A stretch of DNA of 64,000 nt from JBDIAG01 sp047974565 (GTDB lineage: Bacteria > Actinomycetota > Actinomycetes > Actinomycetales > CAWJMD01): the NCBI GenBank assembly GCA_047974565.1, contig JBKECN010000035.1, forward strand, positions 159,814 through 223,813. Direction: 5' to 3'. Numbering within the stretch: the first letter of the stretch is position 1; each line of letters opens with the position of its first letter. Shown in pieces: positions 56,838-64,000 of the stretch. The notes under the pieces were generated by a model. That model did not search any database and was not told where the DNA came from. It saw nothing but the letters and a program-made list of their open reading frames with translations. Position numbers and translations under genes: made by a program.

Positions 56838-59639
56838 ATGACGCGGAGACGACACGTGTTGGCTGCCATGGTGGCGACGGTGCTGGCGGTGACGGCCACC
56901 GCCTCGACGGCGGGGACCGCGCTCGCGGAAGGATCGACCGGGCCTTCGGAACACCGCCCGGCAGCCGCAGAACACAGTCTGCGCTCTCCTGAGACCGGCG
57001 AGAACTTCTACTTCGTGATGGCGGATCGATTCGCCAACGGCGACACCACGAACGACACCGGTGGACTGGGCGACGACCCGATGGTGTCCGGCTTCGATCC
57101 CACGAAGACCGGCTTCTACAACGGCGGGGACCTGGCCGGTCTGCGCCAGCGACTCGACTACATCGAGGGGCTGGGCACCACCGCGATCTGGCTGACGCCC
57201 TCGTTCAAGAACCGAGCCGTGCAGCCGGCCGACGGGTCCGCCGGATACCACGGGTACTGGGTCACCGACTTCACCCAGATCGACCCACACCTGGGCAGCA
57301 ATGACGAGTTGCGGGGGCTCATCGACGACGCGCACGGCCGCGGCATGAAGGTGTACTTCGACATCATCACCAACCACACCGCCGACGTGATCGGGTACAA
57401 CACCACCGACCAGGCGGGGCAGACCACCTTCTCCCAGCGCCTGCCGTACGTGAGCAAGGACCAGGTGCCCTACCGTGCCGCCGACGGCAGCGTCTTCGAC
57501 GACCGTGACTACGCCGGCACCAACTCGTTCCCGGCCCTGGACGCCCAGACCTCGTTCCCCTACCAGCCGGTCGTTCCCGAACAGGACGCCGACCTCAAGG
57601 TTCCGGCCTGGCTGAACGACCCCACGCTGTACCACAACCGTGGCGACACGACCTTCGTCGGCGAGAACTCCCAGTACGGTGACTTCTTCGGCCTCGACGA
57701 TCTGTTCACCGAGAACCCCACGGTGGTCAACGGATTCATCGACGTCTACCAGACGTGGATCGGTGACTTCGGCATCGACGGCTTCCGAATCGACACCATG
57801 AAGCACGTGGACGACGCCTTCTGGCAACAGTTCGGGCCGCAGGTGCTGCAGTACGCGCACGATCACGGCAAGCCGGAGTTCTTCATGTTCGGTGAGGTCT
57901 TCGACACCACCCGGCCGAACACGTCCGTCTACACCACCAGGGACAAGATGCAGGCGGTGCTGGACTTCCCGTTCCAGGACGCAGCCCGTCGGTATGCCTC
58001 GCAGAACGGCTCATCGCAGTCGTTGGCGGACTTCTTCGCCGGGGACGACTGGTATACCGACGCCGATTCCAACGCCTACCAGCTGCCGACCTTCCTGGGT
58101 AACCACGACATGGGCCGGATCGGCTGGATGCTGCAGTCCGACAACCCCGGCGCCTCGGACGCGGAGATCCTGCAGCGGGATCGACTGGCGCACGAACTGA
58201 TGTACTTCAGCCGTGGCAACCCGGTGATCTACTACGGCGACGAGCAGGGCTTCACCGGCAGCGGCGGCGACCAGGTCGCCCGGCAGACGCTGTTCGCCAG
58301 CCAGGTGCCCCAGTACCTGGACGACGACCTGATCGGCACCGACGCCACCCACGCCCAGGACAACTACGACACCACCCATCCGCTGTACACCTCGATCGGT
58401 GACCTGGCCGCCGTGGTGCGCGAACACCCGGCGCTGCGGGACGGTGCCATGCAGGTGCGCACGGCCAGCGACGGCCCGGGCATCTTCGCGTTCTCCCGCA
58501 CCCGGGTGGACGAGCAGCGCGAGTATCTGGTGGCGATCAACAACTCCACCAGTGAACAGACCGCCACGATGGCCACCTACGGCATCGACCGCGGCTACTC
58601 ACAGATCTATGGCGACGGGGCCCGCTACGTGGTCTCCGACGGTGACGGGCAGGTGAGTGTCACGGTGCCGGCGCTGAGCACCGTGGTCTACGCGATGACC
58701 GGCACGATCGGGGAGTCCAAGCGGGCGCCGAAGATCTACCAGCACACCCCCAAGCCGGCGGAGGCCGACCCGTCCCGGATGCAGTTGCGGGCCAGCGTCT
58801 TCGGGCCGTCGCTGTACGAGGTGACCTTCCAGATGCAGGCCCCCGGTGGCGGCTGGCAGAACGTGGGCACCGATGACAACGCCCCTTACCAGGTGTTCGT
58901 CGACACCGCGGACATCGACCCTGGGACGAGGCTGCAGTTCCGCGCCGTCGTCCTGGACAACCAGGGCAACACCCGTAAGAGCCAGACCCGCAGCGCCCGC
59001 GTCCCGGCCCCGCTGGCGACGATGACCGCCCCGGCGGCCGGTGCCCTGGTGCGCGGCGAGGTCACCGTCCAGGCGCAGGTCAACCCCGAGCACGGCGACA
59101 ACGTCGTGCAGCTGCAGCGCAAGGTCGGCGACGGGGACTGGACCTGGCTCGGCCGGGACGATTCCTCTCCCGTGTACACCGCGGTGGACACCGTCGACGG
59201 CCTCGGCCCGGCGGGGACCCAGGTGAGCTATCGGGCCCGGGTGATGTCCGGTGACCGGGTGCTGTCGGTGAGCGAACCGGTGACCGTCGGGATCGCCGGC
59301 CCGCCGGTGGAGACAGCCACGCTCGCCTACCAGCGCCCGGGCGGGGACTTCGGCGACTGGGGACTGCATCTGTGGGGCTCGGGAATCGATCCCGCGCTGT
59401 TGTCGAGCATCGCCTGGGACGCCCCGATGCCGCCGACCCGGATCGAGGGTGACTGGGCCTACTTCGACATCCCGCTGACCTCGGACACCGAGCCGGTGAA
59501 CTTCATCGTGCACACCCCGGGTGGTGACACCGTGCCGACGACACGTGAGCCGGGTGGTGATCGCTCGTTCGTCCCGTCCACGAACCCGCAGGTGTGGGTG
59601 GTGCAGGGCGACGCGACGGTCTACCCGAGCCAGCCGTGA
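56838..59639 (+). CDS. Secreted GH13 alpha-amylase with C-terminal starch-binding modules
   Basis: A 933-residue extracellular amylase. Signal peptide of about 30 residues (MTRRRHVLAAMVATVLAV to ALA). The barrel has FYFVMADRFANGD, FDIITNHTAD, the catalytic D319 (GFRIDTMKH), E353 (MFGEVFD) and D424 (LGNHDMGR). The domain ends around 600. Then come two beta-sandwich modules (about 620-710 and 715-800). A pullulanase-associated-type carbohydrate-binding domain (LAYQRPGGDFGDWGLHLWG, VNFIVHTPGGD) forms the C-terminus. It cuts starch or glycogen outside the cell. ATG 56838 follows GGAGG. Confidence 0.92.
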   Translation: MTRRRHVLAAMVATVLAVTATASTAGTALAEGSTGPSEHRPAAAEHSLRSPETGENFYFVMADRFANGDTTNDTGGLGDDPMVSGFDPTKTGFYNGGDLAGLRQRLDYIEGLGTTAIWLTPSFKNRAVQPADGSAGYHGYWVTDFTQIDPHLGSNDELRGLIDDAHGRGMKVYFDIITNHTADVIGYNTTDQAGQTTFSQRLPYVSKDQVPYRAADGSVFDDRDYAGTNSFPALDAQTSFPYQPVVPEQDADLKVPAWLNDPTLYHNRGDTTFVGENSQYGDFFGLDDLFTENPTVVNGFIDVYQTWIGDFGIDGFRIDTMKHVDDAFWQQFGPQVLQYAHDHGKPEFFMFGEVFDTTRPNTSVYTTRDKMQAVLDFPFQDAARRYASQNGSSQSLADFFAGDDWYTDADSNAYQLPTFLGNHDMGRIGWMLQSDNPGASDAEILQRDRLAHELMYFSRGNPVIYYGDEQGFTGSGGDQVARQTLFASQVPQYLDDDLIGTDATHAQDNYDTTHPLYTSIGDLAAVVREHPALRDGAMQVRTASDGPGIFAFSRTRVDEQREYLVAINNSTSEQTATMATYGIDRGYSQIYGDGARYVVSDGDGQVSVTVPALSTVVYAMTGTIGESKRAPKIYQHTPKPAEADPSRMQLRASVFGPSLYEVTFQMQAPGGGWQNVGTDDNAPYQVFVDTADIDPGTRLQFRAVVLDNQGNTRKSQTRSARVPAPLATMTAPAAGALVRGEVTVQAQVNPEHGDNVVQLQRKVGDGDWTWLGRDDSSPVYTAVDTVDGLGPAGTQVSYRARVMSGDRVLSVSEPVTVGIAGPPVETATLAYQRPGGDFGDWGLHLWGSGIDPALLSSIAWDAPMPPTRIEGDWAYFDIPLTSDTEPVNFIVHTPGGDTVPTTREPGGDRSFVPSTNPQVWVVQGDATVYPSQP

Positions 59640-59707
59640 AGGCCGGGGAGGCCGGGAGGCCGGGGAGCGACGTGAAGACCGGGGAGGGACTGGACTGACT
59701 CAGCCGG

Positions 59708-59878
59708 TCAGGCGTGCACGGGCAGGCACGTCACGGGAGGCAGCATCCGCTGCGGACCCCAGGGCACCTGCCGGGTGATCACCTGAGTGGTCCATTCACC
59801 GTGGTCTCGGTAACGCAGCATGCCTGCATGGTCCGGGTCCGGCATCCAGCCGTCGGTGGGGAAGGTCTGTGTTCTCAC
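59708..59878 (-). CDS. Small DUF2510-like protein
   Basis: A 56-residue protein found in a stretch with no longer gene. From GTG 59878: MRTQTFPTDGWMPDPDHAGM, then LRYRDHGEWTTQVITRQ, PWGPQRMLPPVTCLPVHA. The core GWMPDPDHAGMLRYRDHGEW matches the GWYPDPxGxxxLRYWDGxxW signature of DUF2510, a domain common in actinobacterial membrane proteins. Here it stands alone, without a membrane helix. The ribosome-binding site is poor (GAAGG directly before the start), so a leaderless start is possible. Role unknown. Confidence 0.65.
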   Translation of the reverse strand: MRTQTFPTDGWMPDPDHAGMLRYRDHGEWTTQVITRQVPWGPQRMLPPVTCLPVHA

Positions 59879-60098
59879 CCTTCTATGTTCGGTATGCCGG
59901 GTTCGACACTGAAATGCGACACGGCGCCAAACGTGTGAGGGCGCTCACGCCCTGTGCTCGGGCCACGGAACCTTCACGGCGAGAACACGTCCTGTTTCCA
60001 GCTTGGTGGCCGGCCGGAGTCCGCGGCCGCGGATCCACCGGCTGCACGAACTTCCGCTTTGCCCCGGATGGGTGCGGGATGTAGCAGGATGAGGCGGC

Positions 60099-62291
60099 GT
60101 GAGGGAGCCCATCGACGAATATTTCGCCAGCCAGGTCGCGCTTCTCGGCGAATCCGTCCCACCGGGGTCCTGGGAGCCGGCACACCCACCAACGCCCGAG
60201 GCTGCGTCCGCGAACGCTGCGCGGCTGTGGGGTCTGTTCGAGGCCCAAGCGACGAGCCGCCACCTGGACTTCGCGGCACGCCGGCTGCGGGCGCTGAACC
60301 TGGGCTTCTACACGATCGGGTCGGCTGGGCACGAGAGCAATGCGGCGGTGGCGATGGCCCTGCGCCCCACCGATCCGGCCCTGCTGCATTACCGCTCGGG
60401 TGGCTTCTACGCCGCGCGAGCGGCCCAGGTACCCGGCAGCGACGCCGTCCGCGATGTGCTGCACGGTCTGGCGAACTCGCGGGACGACCCGATCTCCGGT
60501 GGGCGGCACAAGGTGTTCGGGCATCCGGGGCTGGCGGTCATCCCGCAGACCTCGACGATCGCCTCCCATCTGCCTCGCGCGGTCGGCTTGGCCTACGGGC
60601 TCGACCGGCGAGCGCCTTTGTCGGTGGCCAGTTCGTGGCCGGACGACGCCGTGGTGGTCTGCTCGCTCGGGGATGCCTCGATCAACCACTCCACCGCCAC
60701 GGGGGCCTTCAATGCCGCGGCGTACCTCACCCATCGAGGAGTGGCGCTGCCGCTGCTGGTGGTGTGCGAGGACAACGGCCTGGGCATCAGCACCCCGAGC
60801 CCGGTGGGGTGGGTGGAGCGGTCGCTGCGCGGCTACGGCTTGGACTATCTGAGCGTGGCCGGCACGGATGTTCCCGAGTTGCTGGCGACCTGCGACGAGG
60901 CGGCCCGGCGAGTACGTTCCAGGAGGCAGCCGACCGTGCTGCATTTGCGGACAGTGCGTTTCATGGGGCACGCGGGTAGCGACGCCGAGTCCGGATACCG
61001 GCGGCCGGGCGAGATCACGGCGGACTTCGCGCGAGACCCGTTGTTGGCCACCGCACGCACTCTGCAGGAGGCTGGAGTCGAGGCGCCGGAGATCCTCGAA
61101 CGGTACGAGCGCATCCGGGCCCGGGTGATGCAGATGGCCGACACCATGGACGGCGTCCTACGACTGACATCTGCGGCGGAGGTAATGGAGCCGCTGACGG
61201 CGCGCAAGCCCGTGGAGGTCTCCCTGGCCGCCCGCCGCGGCCCCGGGCCGAACGCCGATGCCGGGTCGTCCCTCACTCTCGCCCAGACCATCAACCGTGC
61301 CCTGGCCGATGCCATGCAGGCGCACCCGCAGACCCTGCTCTTCGGCGAGGACGTGGCGGTCAAGGGCGGGGTGTACGGGGTGACCCGGGGGTTGCGAAAG
61401 CAATTCGGCGGCAGGGTCTTCGACACCATGCTCGACGAGCAGACGATCCTGGGCACCGCGCTGGGGACCGCGTTGGCCGGGTTCGTGCCGATCCCGGAGA
61501 TCCAGTATCTGGCGTACCTGCACAACGCCGAGGATCAGCTTCGAGGGGAGGCCGCGAGCCTGCGGTTCTTCTCGGCGGGCCAGTACGGCAACGGGATGGT
61601 GGTGCGGGTCGCGGGGCTGGCGTACCAGAAGGGCTTTGGCGGTCACTTCCACAACGACAACGCGGTGGCCGTCCTGCGGGATATCCCCGGTATCGTCGTC
61701 GGGGTGCCGGCCCACCCCGCGGACGCGGCCGGAATGCTGCGCACCTGCCTGGGGCTGGCGATCGCCGAGCAGCGGGTGTGCGTCCTGCTGGAGCCGATCG
61801 CGCGATATCACACTCGCGATCTGCACCAGGACGGGGACAAGGGCTGGCTGGCGCCGTATCAGTCTGCGTCGGAATGGAATTCACGCCAGGACGGTCTCGG
61901 CCGATGCCGCATGCATGGGTCGGGAAAGGACCTGCTGATCATCACTTACGGCAATGGGCTGTTCTTGTCGTTGCGCGCAGTCGAGCAACTACGCAGGCAA
62001 GGCGTGTCCTGCACGGTGCTGGATCTACGCTGGCTGGCGCCTTTACCCGAGGCAGAGTTCACCCATATTGCGGAAGGCTTCGATGCCGTGTTGGTCGTGG
62101 ATGAATGCCGACGCTCGGGTGGGATCGCTGAGCCGGTGATCGCCATGCTCGCGGACGCGCGGTACGACGGCGCGATCGCCAGGGTCACCAGTGCGGACTC
62201 GTTCGTTCCGCTGGGTCCTGCGGCTGACCTCGTACTGCTCAACGAGGAGGACATCATCAACGCTGCGCTGGAACTGCTCACCGAGAACTGA
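60099..62291 (+). CDS. Alpha-keto-acid dehydrogenase E1, fused alpha-beta type
   Basis: A 730-residue thiamine-diphosphate enzyme. The E1-alpha half has AGHESNAAVAMAL, LHYRSGGFYAARAA, the TPP motif CSLGDASINHSTATGAFN and VLHLRTVRFMGHAGSDAE. After residue 390 the E1-beta half begins (LTLAQTINRALADAMQ, LLFGEDVAVKGGVYGVTRGL). It ends with the transketolase C-terminal domain (DLLIITYGNGL). The fused form belongs to 2-oxoisovalerate or related dehydrogenases. E2 and E3 are not in this window. GTG 60099 has GGATGAGGCG upstream. Start otherwise uncertain by a few codons. Confidence 0.9.
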   Translation: MREPIDEYFASQVALLGESVPPGSWEPAHPPTPEAASANAARLWGLFEAQATSRHLDFAARRLRALNLGFYTIGSAGHESNAAVAMALRPTDPALLHYRSGGFYAARAAQVPGSDAVRDVLHGLANSRDDPISGGRHKVFGHPGLAVIPQTSTIASHLPRAVGLAYGLDRRAPLSVASSWPDDAVVVCSLGDASINHSTATGAFNAAAYLTHRGVALPLLVVCEDNGLGISTPSPVGWVERSLRGYGLDYLSVAGTDVPELLATCDEAARRVRSRRQPTVLHLRTVRFMGHAGSDAESGYRRPGEITADFARDPLLATARTLQEAGVEAPEILERYERIRARVMQMADTMDGVLRLTSAAEVMEPLTARKPVEVSLAARRGPGPNADAGSSLTLAQTINRALADAMQAHPQTLLFGEDVAVKGGVYGVTRGLRKQFGGRVFDTMLDEQTILGTALGTALAGFVPIPEIQYLAYLHNAEDQLRGEAASLRFFSAGQYGNGMVVRVAGLAYQKGFGGHFHNDNAVAVLRDIPGIVVGVPAHPADAAGMLRTCLGLAIAEQRVCVLLEPIARYHTRDLHQDGDKGWLAPYQSASEWNSRQDGLGRCRMHGSGKDLLIITYGNGLFLSLRAVEQLRRQGVSCTVLDLRWLAPLPEAEFTHIAEGFDAVLVVDECRRSGGIAEPVIAMLADARYDGAIARVTSADSFVPLGPAADLVLLNEEDIINAALELLTEN

Positions 62292-62861
62292 CCACGGCTG
62301 CTGAGCTGCACGTGGCGCCGGCGCGCGCTCGCCGGGGTTGCTCGCAGGGACGCCGGGGTTGCTCGCACGCACGCCGGGGCGGTGCGCAGGGTCGTCGGGG
62401 TTGCTCTTGAACGCTGGGTTGGCCTCTGGATCGCTGGGCCTGTTCTCTGGATCACTGGGGTTGTCCACTGCGTCACTGCGGTTCTCCTCTGGGTCCGCTG
62501 GACTTGTTCTCTGGATCGCTGTGTTCTCCTCCGGGTCGCCGGCTGTTCTCGGGTCGCTGGCTGTTCTCGGGTCGCTGGCTGTCCTTCGGGGTCGCCGACT
62601 GTTCTCCGGGTCGCCGACTGTTCTCCGGGTCGCCGGCTGTTCTCTGGGGTCGCTGGGCGTTGGCGGTGTCACTCAACCTGCGGAGTGGTGTCAACGGCCA
62701 TGGACAAGTGGCGTGCGATCTGCGGGCAGCGAAGGAAGCCCCGAGACCGACGACACGCCGATGGTGACTCGGTCTGATCGGCTGTCCGGCCCAGCGCCCG
62801 GGCTTCAGATCCTGGCTTTCAGAATCCGGGCTTTCAGAATCCGGGACAGTCGGTGGGGCGG
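62292..62861. repeat. Decayed minisatellite (about 18-20-bp units)
   Basis: Between the E1 gene and the HNH gene lies a gene-free stretch. At 62413-62660 a unit of consensus GTTCTCCGGGTCGCCGGCT recurs with changing length (18-20 bases) and changes: two identical units at about 62601-62638, two at 62545-62580, and looser ones before. Flanking 62320-62410 has a second type (GCCGGGGTTGCTCGCA). Open frames through it give DPEN- and TASDPR-rich translations but no clear start or domain. Confidence 0.75.
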
Positions 62862-64000
62862 TCAGAAGGGTGGGGGTAGGTCGGGTGGGCCGGTCCATAT
62901 GTTGGGGCTGTTCCCGCGGTCGGTTGGTGGCGGTTCGGGCTTGGGGTCGGGTCTCGTGGAGCGAGTGTGGTCGTTCGGGCTCGGATCGTGCGGGTAGGGA
63001 TCGATGGCGGCGCCGACGGGCCGGGATGGCACGTGACCGGTCGCGCTCACGTGCCGGACGGGTGCATCGACGGAGTGGGAGACATCGTCGCGGGTGCGGG
63101 TTCTGGCTTGCGCCGAGTTCGGGGCTGGGGCGCGGTTGGAGCACTGCGGGTTGGGGTCGCTGCCCCCGCGCGTGACCTCGCGGGCCTCATCCCCGGCAGA
63201 GGTGGGCGCGTCCTCGCGGAGCGGATCGCGGTCGTAGCGGGTTGAGCGCGCGGGGGCCGGGCCAGTGTCGCGAAGGCGGCCGGGGTCAGGGTTGGGGAGG
63301 CGACTGCAGTGATCGGCCCGGTCGGCGCCACCGTCGCTGGCTGCGCCGTCGCTGGCGGCACTGTCGCTGGCTGCACTGTCGCTGGCGTTGCTGTGGCTGT
63401 CGGCCGGAGCTGGCGTCTCACCTTGAGACGCGCCGGGCGGGTGGGCGTGGCCCTGGGCGTCCTGGTCGGCGGGTGCGTGCGCGTGCTTGTAACTGGTCGG
63501 GTAGGTGATGCCAGTTTGGCCGGTGGGGGTGGTCCAGGCGATGGCGCCGGTGGTGGGGTTGCGGTGGACCTGCCAGCCGGGTTGGTGGGTTTTGAGGAGG
63601 TGGTGGGGTCGGCACAGGTGGTGCAGGTTGTCCAGGCTGGTGGGTCCTTGGGGGTAGGGGGTGAGGTGGTCGGCGTCGCAGCGTGCGGCGGGCACGGTGC
63701 AGCCGGGGAAGGTGCAGGTCTGGTTGATGTGGTTCAGGTGGCGGCGGATCGCGGCGGTGGGCCGGTAGGAGCGGGTGGAGATGTCCAGCGGGGTGGTGGT
63801 GATCGGGTCGGTGATGATCCGGGTCCAGGTGGCATCACCGGCGAGGTCGCGGGCGACGTGGGCGGGTAGGGGTCCGTACCCGGCCAGGTGGGCGGGGTTC
63901 TCGGCGAGGCCGAGCAGGGTGGGTAGGTCGATGGTCAGGTTCAGGGTGGTCGGGGTGGTGTGGTGGCGCATCAGGACCCCGGCGGGGTCGGCCAGGACGG
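62862..64000 (-). CDS. HNH endonuclease-domain protein, 13E12-repeat/DUF222 type (partial)
   Basis: The last 379 codons of a gene continuing off the right edge, so the N-terminal DUF222 part is mostly outside. Visible: RIITDPITTTPLDISTRSY and the HNH domain with CTFPGCTVPAARCDADHLTP, then LDNLHHLCRPHHLLKTH (zinc Cys/His and catalytic HH). It is followed by a W-rich patch (GWQVHRNPTTGAIAWTTPTG) and a 200-residue disordered tail that contains an ASDSA-type repeat (63309-63400). This family is multi-copy in actinobacterial genomes and may be mobile or nuclease-like, but its role is unproved. Confidence 0.88.
   Translation of the reverse strand, partial: VLADPAGVLMRHHTTPTTLNLTIDLPTLLGLAENPAHLAGYGPLPAHVARDLAGDATWTRIITDPITTTPLDISTRSYRPTAAIRRHLNHINQTCTFPGCTVPAARCDADHLTPYPQGPTSLDNLHHLCRPHHLLKTHQPGWQVHRNPTTGAIAWTTPTGQTGITYPTSYKHAHAPADQDAQGHAHPPGASQGETPAPADSHSNASDSAASDSAASDGAASDGGADRADHCSRLPNPDPGRLRDTGPAPARSTRYDRDPLREDAPTSAGDEAREVTRGGSDPNPQCSNRAPAPNSAQARTRTRDDVSHSVDAPVRHVSATGHVPSRPVGAAIDPYPHDPSPNDHTRSTRPDPKPEPPPTDRGNSPNIWTGPPDLPPPF

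Noticed and set aside
60099..62291. Two separate E1-alpha and E1-beta genes
   Set aside because: The reading frame runs through the junction near residue 390 without stop or new start signal, so it is a fused enzyme.
62413..62660. Possible CRISPR array
   Set aside because: Units are 18-20 bases with no spacers and vary in sequence, so it is a minisatellite. No cas gene is present.

Overview
The window is chromosomal DNA of a high-GC actinomycete. The evidence is the GC-rich codon use, frequent GTG starts, ATGA stop/start overlaps, a leaderless promoter, and a set of actinobacterial marker genes: a BldC-type regulator, DUF3073, DUF3151, a tRNA-adenosine-deaminase-associated protein, a 13E12-type HNH protein and a split Ku/LigD-type repair system. 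I cannot name the genus from the sequence alone.

Layout. 0-3.3 kb: a GNAT acetyltransferase, tRNA-Ser(GGA), a zone of short degenerate repeats and a two-gene type II restriction-modification system. 3.4-6.2 kb: a HerA/DUF853 ATPase, a small conserved protein and a LytR_C membrane protein. 6.3-12.7 kb: glucan genes, with a trehalose-synthase-like GH13 protein carrying a pentapeptide repeat, a DUF695-like protein and a GH3 beta-glucosidase. 12.75-13.88 kb: a small scar flanked by an intact tRNA-Ser(CGA) and a 59-bp copy of its 3' half. It holds a ribbon-helix-helix gene with a leaderless promoter and a frameshifted toxin-like gene. 13.9-18.5 kb: tadA and its partner, upp, two membrane proteins, a phasin-like protein and an acyltransferase. 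18.6-27.3 kb: a reductase without its ferredoxin domain, purD, an amidohydrolase/permease/nitrilase operon behind three operator-like palindromes with a LacI regulator, and purA. 27.5-36.2 kb: DUF3151, a membrane-anchored protein, fba, an aldo/keto reductase, a CoA-disulfide-reductase-like enzyme, a degenerate GGDEF protein, pyrE, dedA and an rRNA/tRNA methyltransferase. 36.4-45 kb: a very large ECF sigma/zinc-finger/transmembrane/ectodomain fusion, an SDR, a GGDEF-EAL protein, bldC, DUF3073, purM and a metallo-hydrolase. 45.1-49.4 kb: the NHEJ genes (polymerase, ligase, divergent ku) and DUF2252. 49.5-53.8 kb: pstSCAB behind a PHO box. 54.6-59.6 kb: a 46-codon secreted-peptide gene overlapping a histidine kinase and response regulator, then a secreted alpha-amylase. 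59.7-64 kb: a 56-aa DUF2510-like protein, a fused alpha-keto-acid dehydrogenase E1, a decayed minisatellite and the C-terminal part of an HNH protein that runs off the right edge.

The most unusual items are the secreted two-cysteine peptide that overlaps a sensor kinase gene (54627-56721), which reads like an undescribed peptide-signalling cassette, and the single-polypeptide sigma/anti-sigma/sensor protein (36377-39031). The tRNA-Ser(CGA) scar with its broken toxin-antitoxin-like pair, the three evenly spaced operators before the nitrilase operon, and the small DUF2510-like gene at 59708-59878 are further observations that simple gene calling would miss.
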